From: Aquatica leii
Taxonomy: Eukaryota > Arthropoda > Insecta > Coleoptera > Lampyridae
Direction: 5' to 3'
NCBI GenBank assembly: GCA_035610365.1
Contig: CM069432.1
Span: 277,921,482-277,985,481 of the forward strand
Length of the DNA stretch: 64,000 nucleotides
The notes under the pieces were generated by a model that saw only the letters and a program-made list of their open reading frames with translations, had not been told where the DNA came from and did not search any database. Positions 54,722 to 64,000 of this stretch are shown one piece after another (the first letter of the stretch is position 1; each line of letters opens with the position of its first letter). The translations under genes and the position numbers were made by a program.

Positions 54722-57051
54722 GCGTAAATCCGGGGTAGTTAGCCATAACCACATAAAAAAACCTTACACGTTATTATAGAAATCTTTATTTGTAATCAAA
54801 CTTTAAACAATCAATTTTGGAATAACAAAAACTAAAATAACAATTCCCAATGGAATCACTTAAAAAAATATTTTTTTTAATTCACAATTGGCCGTCTCTC
54901 CCGAGGTGTGCGAGTATGATGACCATAACATAAGAAGTAAATTTTAATTTCAGCATAGTTTTTGGTCTTATTTTATATTTTTAACAACCTTTTTTTCTCT
55001 ACACCACATTTAAAGCACGTGTCTTTAAATTCAGTGCAATTTTCGTGTACCCAAAATTCTCTGGACGAGAAGAGTTTCGTTATAATTTTCTACAGACCCG
55101 CAACAGTTGTCCTTTTTGTTTAAACTTTTTTTTTTCTAATTCTTTTGCGTTAACATTTTTAATAGGACATCATCACTACTAGCAGATAGTATTCGGATAA
55201 CTTTTCTTTTGAAAACCCGTCGAACAGTGATGTGTTCTTCCGAAGCCAGTAGTGTTCCAACTCGTTTTGTTCGTTTACGGGTTCTAATTAGATTTTGTGG
55301 AATGAGTGTAAAATTCGAGATGGGGTGTAATCTGAATCATCATTGGATGGAAGTTTTTGTGGAGTGCTTGGATTTAAAACATTTGACACAGTGACAGTGT
55401 TCAATGAGGTTTCTAGGCTATAACCTGTTTCTCTTCTTAGCTCATTAGAGCAACCTGCAATAGATGTTTAAGGAATCGTTTGTATGCTTGAAGTATTAGA
55501 CATAGTAACTTCTGTTTCTTGCATAAACGCTTAGTCTGGAACTGCGTCTGGATTGAAAGCATATACTCTCGTTGCTCTAAAGCCAGAAATTGCATTTTCC
55601 GCTGACGCTGCTTTTCCCCAAGCCTTGTCAAGCTAAACTCCAAAAGAAAGCCTCGTTATACGACGTTCTAGATTTTGGTTTAGCCAAAGTCTACACTGTT
55701 AATAGAAGCGCATTTTTAATGATTTAAATACCGAACGATCTAACGACTAGAGAAAATGTGACGTGTGACAACATTTCTACGGAATTGAAATGAGTAGAGT
55801 GGTCATTTCTAGCAGAAAAACAAGTTTTCCGACTGGTTTTTTTTTGGAACAAAGTGTGTTTTTAACCACTCTAAGAATATCTCTGAGGTTATCTATGCTG
55901 ATTTTTGAAACATAAACAGTTTTAATTCTGGAGGCATCCCATCTACAAACTCGGATTTTTTGTTTTTGCCCTTCATGATAGAAGCAGGTGGCAAGTAAGT
56001 TTCTGCGGCATTGCAGCAAGCTATAATGGTTATCGGATCTCCTTTTTTAATTGAAGTAACTGTGGAAACCGTTTTAGCATCATTTTAACCAAGAGCGTGT
56101 CCTGGACGACTATTTAACTGCAGACCTGATTCGTCCATGTTAAATACGCAATTTGGTAGTAATAGTTAAGCTTTCAAAAAGTTGAAAATATGCATTATGT
56201 TTTATTTATGGCGTTGGCTCGAGCCAAGGAGACACCTTCTACCTTCGTAATGTAATATCTGTGTTTCTGCTTAAAAACATTTGCAACCAGGCATATCCAC
56301 CCATGTGAGTTTTTTTGTTCAATCAATGCTTTAGTTTTAACTGTTTGGCAAATTCAAAAGCAATTTTACTAACGTCCTTCATTGACAATAAAAAACCTTT
56401 GGTTTGCATTGTTTTGATATGAGCAAGTAATTTCTTCTCGTTTTGTTCTCCAAATAAACTAGAGGGTCCCATGGGTCCCACTTTTCTCAATATTCTTCTT
56501 TAATCTTCTTTTCAATGTTTTTCTTGGAATTTTGTACTGGGTAGCTGCGGCACTTATAGCTGCTTTTGGCGATTTCTCACTCCAATTGCCTCTCATAGCT
56601 ACTGCCTTCCACTTGTATTTATTAGGCATCTAAAACAAATAGAAAAATAATTTATTATTGGAATAAGATACTAAATACCACCGGCCATTTCCCCTTTTCC
56701 TTTTGTAGAGATAGCCACACCTAAAAAAACAAATCACAACACGACACAAGTAATTTTGAGGTTAAGACAAAATGTTACTCCTATACTAACAAAACCTATA
56801 AATATTATTTTACTACTAATATCAGAACAACGTAAAACATGAACCCTCTGAAAAGTATTTACACTAGACAAAACAAATAACAAGGATTTTACTTACTTTT
56901 TTATTTTCTTTCGCCAAAAAGTTGCACGTACTCTTGTTCCCACGCGCGTCGCGGAATGAACAAAACTGTAACTAGTGCCACTTAGCCAACAGTTTCTTGA
57001 AATATTCCCATGGGCGATCACTCCCTTATGGACATCTACCCCGAATTACCC
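54722..57051 (-). mobile_element. pogo-like DNA transposon 1
   Basis: The 2.33-kb element is flanked by TA (54720-54721 and 57052-57053). Inverted ends: left GCGTAAATCCGGGGTAGTTA; right, reverse-complemented, GGGTAATTCGGGGTAGATGT. These match the ends of pogo-like element 2. The interior encodes a pogo/Tigger-type (DDE_1) transposase on the minus strand. TA target duplication is the rule for the Tc1/mariner/pogo group. Confidence 0.85.
54890..56629 (-). pseudogene. pogo-like transposase 1
   Basis: Start MPNKYKWKAVAMRGNWSEKS at 56629, the N-terminal pipsqueak-type helix-turn-helix (continuing PKAAISAATQYKIPRKTLKR). Further on: PNCVFNMDESGLQLNSRPGH (about 56090-56150), where DE-S-G holds the first catalytic Asp; LLPPASIMKGKNKKSEFVDG (about 55945-55990, in a frame other than the long open frame); EIFLEWLKTHFVPKK (about 55845); and C-terminal GKAASAENAISGFRATRVYA (about 55565-55625). 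It ends in a Cys/His region with LCYGHHTRTPRERR (about 54893-54935). Many stops and frameshifts. The second-Asp block is degraded. Confidence 0.82.
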
Positions 57052-57059
57052 TACCATAT

Positions 57060-57565
57060 AATAATGAAAAATAAAACTCAATTATGCTAAACACAGTTAA
57101 TTTAAAAACGAAGAAATGGATACGAGTAAGTTAATTTTTATTCTTATCAGTCACATTGTACACACAAAACTTGTGATTATTGCAAACATGCTTTTTGCAA
57201 GACATACAAATGCTTTTTATTATTTTTGTCTTTTTTCCTCGAGCACATATGAAGTCACATTGGCCATATTTCTGCTTGTCTCTTACAAAAATATTCATTC
57301 ACCAATTTGTCAATGGTGTCTACAGCTTCTTTAGTTGGATAATGATATCAGAGACTAGGGTTGCTTCCGCCTGGAAACCAAAAATCCATAAATACAAGAG
57401 TCGATTTCTTGAAGGTAAGAATTCAAAAGGAATAAAAACCAGTTCTAAAAACGTAAAAAAATTGTCAGTAGTAATACCGTATCCTGATCCCAAAATAGAC
57501 ACTAAGCCCATTACTACTTTCTTACCCTAGTCTTTTTTAGGCTTTCCAGCAATTTTTCCCAAGTA
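57060..57565 (-). pseudogene. piggyBac-like transposase 2, C-terminal part
   Basis: The minus strand reads VYLGKIAGKPKKD (about 57525-57567, following on from 59883), then GKKVVMGLVSILGSGYGITT DNFF (about 57440-57513, with the second catalytic Asp). A large internal deletion follows. It then reads the cysteine-rich tail CDFICARGKKTKIIKSICMS CKKHVCNNHKF (about 57140-57262). This is a second, distinct piggyBac lineage from piggyBac-1. Its N-terminal part is at 59883-60840, on the far side of pogo-like element 2. Confidence 0.75.
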
Positions 57566-57739
57566 TAGTGTAATTCCGGGAGATCATAAATCATAGCATT
57601 GTAAATATAACCGATACTTTAAAAGAAAAAAATTCGTCAAAAAAGAAAATACATTATTAAAATATCATGCCAAAATAAAATACAAAAATTGGTACGCATT
57701 CTTTCATAAAAAAATAAATAAATTGTAACTCATGGAAAG

Positions 57740-59432
57740 CAGATGACCCGTCATTCAGGTAGTTATGGTAACACCCGTTGTGTAACCATTTTCTACAGTT
57801 TATACATTTGTTTTAATGCAGAGAGGTACTGCTCATCAGTCTTCTGGAAAACTAAGTCGGAAACATTTTCATCCGAATATGAATCATCTACAACTTTTTT
57901 GGGTTTGGGCCTGTATGAACTTTTGACTCGTTTTGCTGCTCTAGATTTTTCCAACTCTATTTTTTTTATTTAGACGCTTTTTCTTTTTTCTATGTTCTGA
58001 GATGACGTCAGAAGTTATACTACTTGTTTCCCACGTTTTCTGGCTTACTGAACAACATTTGATGTAATAGGAATAGCATTTATTTTGGTAAGCATCATTC
58101 ATTATTTTTGTTTGTATCTTCTACGGGGTCAGGCTGATGTTCTTCGGTTAGATGTTCTTCAGGTGGACGTTCTTTAGGTAGATGTTCTTCAGGTGGGTGT
58201 TCTTCGGGTTGATGTTTTTTGAGTTAATGCTCTTGAAGTTGTTGATATTCTATGGACTGAGGATGTTCATTCAAGAAGGCGTAATCTGGAATGGTATCTG
58301 GGTTGCACGGGTGGATTCCAGTTGCTCTAAAAGATGATATTCTATTCTCGACAGTTGTTGATTTAGACCATGCATCTGATAATAGTTTCACGAATATTAT
58401 CCTGTTTTTTTTGTAGGATTGGTTTTGATAAACAAGTTACAAGCTTTAACAAGATATGACTTCAAGCTTTTAAGAAAAGCTGGGTCCAGAGGTTGAAAAA
58501 ATTGCGTGTTGTGACTGGGGAGGCACATTAATATTATTCGAGTGGTCTCTGCATATTCCAGCATTTCAACAGAGTTGCAGTGTGTTGAGTGACCATCCAA
58601 AATCAAAAGTACAGTTCCACTTGGCTTTCTAGGTGTAAAGTGGGTCTTTAACCAGTTCAAGAATAAGTCAGTGCTGATGTAAGCGATTTGGGATTGATAT
58701 ATACAATCGAACCATGAGACATTTCATCTTCAAATTCGACCTTCTCATTCTTTCCTTTATAAATGCATATAGGCGGTAAAAACAAATCCTCAACATTACA
58801 ACAAGAGATTACGGTTATGGTTTAACAACTGGAATATTCTTAGATCCCTTTTCGGCGATTACAAGTCTTGCTTTGTTATTCAATTGCAGGCCTGTCCCAC
58901 CTATGCTAAAATGTTGGCTGGTTTAATCATGAGTGCATTGTCACGTGAGGTTCTCTTCAAAAACTGGAAGTACGCTTTAGCTTCTAACTTATTCATGCTT
59001 TGTCACCGAGCCAGTGAAACACCTTTGGATTTTGTAATTGTCAGGTCGTCGTGAAGTTTTAAAAACAAGTTTAACCAATCATATCCGGCTCTCTTTGTCA
59101 CTGTTGAATTTATGGTTTATCCCTAAGCTCTCATCCATCAATCTAATACGCTTGCAAGTAGATGCAAGGCCGTGCTATTGCAACTTTTAATGTGCGTTTT
59201 TAATTTAATTTTTGTTTTCTCCTCCCAGGAATACAGGCGGTCCCAACGTTTTCTTAGACACGTCATTATTCCGTATTTTTTTCTTCAACGTAAGAGCCGA
59301 GACACCAAAGTTTCTGGAGGCAGCATTTACGCCCACTCTGCCGCTTTGAACTGCGTCTACAGCACTTGAAAGTGATTCTTGTGTTCATGATCCTCTCAAA
59401 TTAAGACGTTTTCTTTTGTATTCAGTCAGCAT
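57740..59432 (-). pseudogene. pogo-like transposase 2
   Basis: Start MLTEYKRKRLNLRGS at 59432, then a stop, then SLSSAVDAVQSGRVGVNAAS RNFGVSALTLKKKI, a pipsqueak-type helix-turn-helix for DNA binding. The catalytic part is best kept at 58660-58397: LILDGHSTHCNSVEMLEYAE (second Asp and the NxH region) and IILMCLPSHNTQFFQPLDPA FLKSLKSY (third-residue block). FLNWLKTHFTPRKPSG just before it matches element 1. The C-terminal tail holds a 15-bp repeat coding for PPEEH units, then an acidic stretch, SYSDENVSDLVFQKTDEQYL (about 57815-57880). Numerous stops. Confidence 0.85.
58136..58240 (-). repeat. 15-bp tandem repeat, seven units
   Basis: Units such as GATGTTCTTCAGGTG recur head to tail. On the minus strand in the transposase frame they encode acidic pentapeptides (PPEEH, LPKER, PPEEH, LTEEH). 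They lie in the C-terminal tail of pogo-like transposase 2. Confidence 0.8.
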
Positions 59433-59882
59433 ATTTCTAAAAAAATAACCATTATAATGATTAGAATAATTTTATATTGGGTCAACTATCCCTTAAAATA
59501 TTAAGGTAGTCTAACCCGAAAATACGGGAGAGACGGCCCACTTGTTTTTCGCAATAACGACACGATACAATATCACCACACGAATGTAAATATAACCTTT
59601 AAATACTACATCAACATATTTTACCAAGAAAACATAATTTTTGATTCGTAAAATTTGAGTAAATGACAAGTTAAATAACAAGCAAAAAAATTCAGAGGGT
59701 AACAAATTTAAATGTCATACAGAACTTACCTAATTTCACAGTTTAGCACACCAAAACGTAATGTGGGATGCAACTTGTCCACACAGGTTGCAATACACTA
59801 ACAAAAACAGTAGGAAACTTAAATACTATGATAAAATGGACGATCGAGTTAGGGCAGGGCCATCTAACCCGGAATTACCCTA

Positions 59883-60840
59883 CTTAAATATTTTTACAAT
59901 AGGATGCTTGACAGTCACTCATTACCCAAATTTTGATACCTTACTTGGCCGGTTTGCTTTTTGTATACACTCTAAACGTGCTTCTACCCCTAAATCTATA
60001 GTAAGGTGAGTTTTTGGGCAATATTTTTTGTAGTTGATTGCAAATAGTTTTAGATATGCTGAGATATCAAAAAATCGTTTGCTCGACATTGTTGCACCAT
60101 ATATGGGCATTCAAAGGCAACACGTTTGCTCAACGGCATAGTTACTAATTCACGATTGCTCTTTATTACTTCACTACATCGCAGTAGTCCGATATAAGCG
60201 TGTAAGTTTGATCAACTACCTTCCATATTGCATTGCTATCCATGTTTTTTGTCGTTGTAATCTTGTCTCATTTGATAAACCTTTTGATTCGTTTGCGTCA
60301 CGATAATATCTACAATGTCAGGGAAGATGAATAGTTTGAACATCTCTAAAACGTCAATTTCTTTTAGAATTTCTGATGAAATACTGGAAGGCTGACGGAT
60401 GATACTTGAAGATCTAAACCGCCGTAGAATAAAAGTAATTTTCAACCAAAATGTTTCCTTTTTGGCTACATATATGTCACCTAAATCCTCAATAAAAATA
60501 TCTTTATTATTTTCAGCAACTGCCTTGTCATTTACTTCATCTGCTACTCCAAATTGTCGTCAACTTCAGATTCTGAGAAGATGTCAAAATCCTGATCAGT
60601 TTCTAAATTGGGGATTTCTACGACTTCCTCGAACTCATTGTCATCTAAAAATTAGCAAAACCCCTTCATGTAGTTCGGAAGAAGTTTTGTTGGAATTTTT
60701 TTCCCTTTTTTGGTATTTGACGTGTTGTTTCAATAAGTCATTTTTCCCGACACAAGAATATTGTTCTTTTTTTGTACGCTTAAGGATAAATCAACTCGGC
60801 GCTTTGATAGTTTTTGCATTTTTTGATTTCTAATCTTACC
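59883..60840 (-). pseudogene. piggyBac-like transposase 2, N-terminal part
   Basis: From the right, the minus strand reads an acidic leader DDNEFEEVVEIPNLETDQDF DIFSESEVDDNLE (about 60550-60650), then SSIIRQPSSISSEILKEIDV LEMFKLFIFPDIVDIIVTQT NQ (about 60290-60420). Then comes LYRTTAM (about 60180), then MPIYGATMSSKRFFDISAYL KLF (60110 downward; the MSxxRFxxI motif), and KTHLTIDLGVEARLECIQK (about 59960-60015), with the LTID block holding the first catalytic Asp. These are N-terminal and first-DDE regions of a DDE_Tnp_1_7 transposase. The gene continues at 57565 on the other side of pogo-like element 2. Confidence 0.72.
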
Positions 60841-61190
60841 TAGTCTAATCATTTTCAAATTCTAATAATGTCTTCAAAAATATTTTGATATTTTTCTGGC
60901 AAACTAATAGTGTCTATGTTTCTAAGCTTTTTTTTATAAATCCAAAGGCATATATGAACGTCCTGTGACAGGAAATTTAATCCCAAAGCAATTTCATTAG
61001 AACTTTTGAATCTCTCGTAAAATTGTTACAGTATAGCTGACGGCTATAGTACGGTCGTTGATCGGATACCTTGAGCAATACCAATTTGCTTTCGTAGTTG
61101 CATAAAAATGTTATTAATCTATCACTCTTCTATTTTAATAGATCAAAATTTTCTTATCAGGATTTTTTTTTGCTTTTAATTCTTCGTACT
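60841..61190. other. AT-rich spacer, no gene seen
   Basis: No recognised coding or RNA sequence. It should contain the 5' end of piggyBac-2, but no terminal inverted repeat was recognised. Confidence 0.45.
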
Positions 61191-61194
61191 AATT

Positions 61195-61395
61195 CAATGC
61201 AAGTTGAACATTCGTTTGATTTTCAAATCTACGACACGTCGGCGGCGCGGACTTGCGAGCGCGAGAGGATTACGAAAACATAGAGAGCTCGACCGCGTCC
61301 GTTCGAACGCGGTTTTCGCTTCTCTTTTTTTCATTCCCTCTTTCGTCGACGGCACCACACAAATCGGGGAAACTAAGACGACGATTTGCCACGCG
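61195..61395 (-). other. Internal transcribed spacer 2 fragment
   Basis: The GC-rich block (from about 61238) follows the 3' end of the 5.8S gene on the minus strand, where ITS2 belongs. It stops without reaching the 28S start. Its composition contrasts sharply with the AT-rich surroundings. Confidence 0.6.
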
Positions 61396-61556
61396 CGACC
61401 CTCAGCCTGACGTGGTCCCGGAACGCCGAAGCGTTTCCTGGACCGCAATGTGCGTTCGAATTGTCGATGTTCGTGTGTCCTGCAGTTCACACTACGACGC
61501 GCGTTTAGCTGCGTTCTTCATCGACCCACGAGCCGAGTGATCCACCGTTCAGGGTA
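61396..61556 (-). rRNA. 5.8S ribosomal RNA (isolated copy)
   Basis: The reverse complement reads ACCCTGAACGGTGGATCACT, then CGGCTCGTGGGTCGATGAAG, AACGCAGCTAAACGCGCGTC and CGAACGCACATTGCGGTCC, ending GGCTGAGGGTCG, which is the canonical eukaryotic 5.8S rRNA. It pairs with 28S rRNA in the large ribosomal subunit. The length, about 160 nt, is normal and the molecule is uninterrupted. The core words GATGAAGAACGCAGC and TCGAACGCACATTGCGG are intact. There is no 18S or 28S sequence nearby, so this is a dispersed fragment of the rDNA unit and is unlikely to be transcribed as part of a normal repeat. Confidence 0.9.
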
Positions 61557-62240
61557 GTAGCGAAAGCCAACGTTAAATTAAGTTGGAAAAGCATAAACAG
61601 TTTCCATGTTATGTTCGACATTTTCGTCTTCTGTCACCTCCTCTCTAAACTCTCCATCGAATTGGAAGCTTTGTTAGACCCAATAATCCAAGGACAAACA
61701 AAATAACAAATCGATTTGATTTTGAGTTTATTGCCGTGTCTGCGACTTTGACGCGTTGGTAAATAGCTTACACAGAAATGGGAAATAAGTTGGGTTTGTT
61801 TAATTTTACTTTAGTATTTGTAAAAATTTTTATAAAATTCTTTGATGTTTTGCATCGTAAATGTGGCACGTTTCTAGATGTATGCCCACAGGTTGGGTGT
61901 TTAGGATGATTTTTTGGTGAATATCTAAAACAACAAAAAGCGTGTAGTGATGCAAGTGCCTTGCATCCTTAGCAATCGATCTTTTCACTTGTGTTTTTGT
62001 TTCTGTTTTTTTCTTCCCGCATCACACACACACAAAAGCAACCTTTACACGCGTAAATAATTAATTGTAACTGATTGGAACACGTTTACTGGTGGTTTAT
62101 GCTGCGCACGTGCGACAACTTGCAGCCATCTGACTAAATGTTATGTTTGGAACCAAACCAAAGTCGATTCAAGTAGTATTTTAAATTAGTTACATTTTAG
62201 AGAAAACGTGACATGTTTTGCTTCTACTACAACAGATAAA
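61557..62240. other. Possible ITS1 remnant grading into AT-rich spacer
   Basis: About 40-60 bases next to the 5' end of the 5.8S (to about 61610) could be ITS1. Beyond that I see no gene. A (CA)n-type run lies near 62027. Confidence 0.4.
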
Positions 62241-62249
62241 ATCTAAAGT

Positions 62250-62600
62250 TCATGTACTATCTTCATTTTCATTCTGGTCTTCTCGATCCTCATTTGTACG
62301 CTTTTGGTTTTTAGCACATATTTTGATATGTAATCTCTTTGCCCAATAACATCCTTTAGATCTCAAAAAGCTTTAAAGATTGCTTTTGAGAAACAATTTT
62401 ATTCTACAGTTCCACAAAGAAGTTGAATTGTCTTTTCAGGTTTGGCTTTTCCTTTCCAATATGTATATGCTTTTCCACTGTTTCTTAAACGTTTCATGTT
62501 ATTTCTTTTCCAATTGTTTAGGTTTTTTAGTCTTTTAAGCGTCTTTCATTTTTCTTTTGGATGCACGGACGAGATTAAACTATCAAAACTACAATCTTTG
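62250..62600 (-). pseudogene. Arthropod repeat-protein family fragment (NWKRN-KRLRNSG motif)
   Basis: The minus strand encodes LKRLKNLNNWKRNNMKRLRN SGKAYTYWKGK (about 62455-62555), then after a frame break CFSKAIFKAF, DLKDVIGQRDYISKYVL and KTKSVQMR. I recognise the pattern W.RN..KRLRNSG..Y...KG followed by IF..F..L.D...Q..Y from a protein found in many copies in insect genomes and probably encoded by a mobile element. Its function is unknown. Only a short N-terminal segment is present, with stops. Confidence 0.5.
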
Positions 62601-62609
62601 TCATTTCTT

Positions 62610-63400
62610 CCAAATGGATCTCATTCAGAAGAGGACGTATTATATCAATACAGGTGCTCAGCCAATTCTATACCCGAGATTCTCTGAAGTTGGACATGTT
62701 TGATGTAGTAGGCAATACATCTTCATTTTCAATTCTGTGATATCATCAAATCAATGGAATCTCAGCACATTGGTTTTTTTCATTTTGAATTTGGCGTAAT
62801 TCCTTCTTTCCTTAGATCTGGCCTTTGTTGCTAAACTATTGACAAAAACATTAATTGAAAAGAATCTATCGCTATTATCGAAAACTGGATCGCTTCATTA
62901 TTATTTTTTATAATAGAAATTTTTAATGGCGTTTGCCTCGTTTGCTTTAACCACCTAGATTAACTTTGTTAACAATTAATAAACGTGCTTAGACAGTTCA
63001 CTATACTTCGAATTGAAAAATAAAGATTATCAAAAAAATAGAAAAATGAAAAGAATAGAACTATGATTTTGAACTGAGAAGAATAGAGGCATTTAAATTT
63101 AATATTTATAGAAAAATAATTAGAAATTTTAATGAGTTAGGAAGAGATAGTTTATTGCAGGCATGTAAAATTTTGTTATTCAAATCAGAAGAAAATGATT
63201 GTCCCGAACATAAAATATGGTTAGCAAAAGCAGAGTTAGTGTTTAAATATCTATTTATGAAATATAAATGCTGATTTAGTCTAATTATAAATTTGTTACC
63301 TGTTTTACCAATATATGAAAAATTACAAGAAAAGCAAGTAAGTTTATATCAGATTTATGTTTTTGGTTTTTGATCATTAACCAAAAACAATTACATTAAG
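62610..63400. other. AT-rich spacer, no gene seen
   Basis: No recognised feature. A broken plus-strand stretch near 63120-63270 (SLLQACKILLFKSEENDC) could be coding debris but has no assignable domain. Confidence 0.4.
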
Positions 63401-63615
63401 GTAAGGTGGGGCATGTGCACCCCCAAAATTGATTAGTATTATTTTAGAAGGTCATAAAAAATATGTTCATCCATTAATTGATTCATAAACCTAGAAAAAG
63501 ACTGATTATATATCTTTAATGTATCCCTAAGGTCATTATTAGATTATTTTATGCCAACCTTAGTTTTTGTCGTAATTAGTTTTTTAACTCGCTTGGGCGC
63601 ACTTGCCCCTGTCAA
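63401..63615. mobile_element. Possible short inverted-repeat element (MITE-like)
   Basis: The word GGGGCATGTGCACCC at 63408-63422 is inverted as GGGCGCACTTGCCCC at 63595-63609, with 11-12 of 15 positions matching, enclosing about 170 bp without coding. Further copies of GGGGCAAGTGCG follow at 63617 and (as GGGGCAAGAGCG) at 63674. The GC-rich, TA-flanked ends resemble those of pogo/Tigger-type elements, but this is inferred. Confidence 0.4.
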
Positions 63616-63628
63616 TGGGGCAAGTGCG
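63598..63628. repeat. Perfect 12-bp hairpin
   Basis: CGCACTTGCCCC, a 7-base loop TGTCAAT, then GGGGCAAGTGCG. It may be the junction of two element ends lying head to head. Confidence 0.8.
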
Positions 63629-64000
63629 ATTTGGGTTGATACAGACTATTTACAATACATAGTAGGACTAGTAGGGGCAAGAGCGTCTCACTGTATCCGT
63701 TTTCTATCATTTGCTCATTATCAAATAAAAATATTCCAATTCATTTGAGAATTATGAACTTTTCAGTAAATAAAACTAAAAATATTGATTTTCAAGTTTA
63801 TTTACTTACTCTAAAACAATATTCTATATGCCATAATATTTATTGAATATTGTAACTGTCAAAAGATATTTCAAAAGTTATTTCGCCTCTTCGGCCTATG
63901 CTTGGAACTGGTAATACTGACACGATGTCAAAATCAAAAACAGTGGAGCAATCTTCAACACTGGGAAAATAAAATACAGATTTCTTTTTAAGAAATGAAT

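Larger units (their letters stand above)
57568..59880 (-). mobile_element. pogo-like DNA transposon 2, inserted in piggyBac-2
   Basis: The 2.31-kb element is flanked by TA (57566-57567 and 59881-59882). Inverted ends: left GTGTAATTCCGGGAGATCAT; right, reverse-complemented, GGGTAATTCCGGGTTAGATG. Removing it joins the piggyBac-2 sequences SYCKNI (with an in-frame stop) and VYLGKIAGKPKKD into one phase, which fixes the boundaries to the base. It has the same family ends as pogo-like element 1. Confidence 0.88.

Noticed and set aside
57570..57617. Minus-strand GYIYNAMIYDLPELHY reads like a piggyBac segment
   Set aside because: It lies inside the pogo-2 terminal sequence; the TA-bounded excision gives a better in-phase piggyBac continuation (VYLGKIAGKPKKD), so the resemblance is chance.
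61194..61540. Overlapping frames of 60-98 residues on both strands
   Set aside because: They are translations of the 5.8S rRNA and ITS2 sequence and are not genes.
1..64000. CRISPR arrays, bacterial operons, tRNA genes
   Set aside because: No regularly spaced identical repeats, no Shine-Dalgarno-linked gene strings, and no cloverleaf with A and B boxes were seen; the DNA is eukaryotic.

Overview
The window looks like a stretch of insect (arthropod) nuclear DNA dominated by dead, nested transposable elements. The evidence is AT-rich spacer DNA, gypsy, copia, RNase H-bearing I-type, R2-like and RTE non-LTR retrotransposons, piggyBac, pogo and hAT transposase relics, one exon of a probable host immunoglobulin-superfamily gene with a splice acceptor, and a stray 5.8S rRNA segment. 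The 5.8S is continuous rather than split as in many flies, which weakly argues against higher Diptera; I cannot name the order. No prokaryotic genes, operons, CRISPR arrays or tRNA genes were seen.

Layout. (1) 1.0-9.2 kb: two plus-strand copies of one purine-rich non-LTR element with an N-terminal coiled coil, an AP-endonuclease, a reverse transcriptase and a C-terminal zinc finger. The first is near full length and the second is 5'-truncated and internally deleted. (2) 9.2-16.4 kb: an arthropod-wide repetitive protein family (minus), a hAT transposase relic (minus) and a DUF4817-like scrap in AT-rich DNA. (3) 16.5-24.5 kb: a copia element (plus) split by an RNase H-bearing non-LTR element, which has lost its RT core and is itself split by an unclassified 1.5-kb insert rich in degenerate repeats. 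(4) 24.5-31.9 kb: a minus-strand gypsy relic split by a near full-length minus-strand non-LTR element, bordered by a 116-bp direct repeat. (5) 31.9-33.2 kb: an R2-like RT fragment. (6) 33.7-40.3 kb: a structurally complete minus-strand LTR retrotransposon with long LTRs, PBS, polypurine tract and ACAT target duplication, but only a Gag-integrase fusion inside. (7) 42.3-51.4 kb: an RTE fragment, then a plus-strand gypsy element whose pol ends in a macro domain (TARG1/OARD1-like). The gypsy is interrupted by a piggyBac at TTAA, and the piggyBac transposase is interrupted by a 1.84-kb unknown insert. (8) 52.3-52.6 kb: the last exon of a beaten-path-like gene. (9) 54.7-60.9 kb: two pogo-like elements with matching inverted ends at TA; the second sits inside a second piggyBac relic. 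(10) 61-64 kb: a 5.8S/ITS fragment, a second arthropod repeat-protein relic and a short inverted-repeat element.

The nesting gives a relative order of events. Gypsy-macro came before piggyBac-1, which came before the 1.84-kb insert. Copia came before the I-like element, which came before the 1.5-kb insert. PiggyBac-2 came before pogo-2, and gypsy-1 before the 116-bp-TSD non-LTR. Almost every coding region is broken by stops or frameshifts, so the genes do not work together as a system. The most unusual items are the macro domain attached to a gypsy pol, the very long target-site duplication, the Gag-IN-only LTR element and the unclassified repeat-rich insert. All domain names come from recognising sequence motifs by eye; no database search was run.
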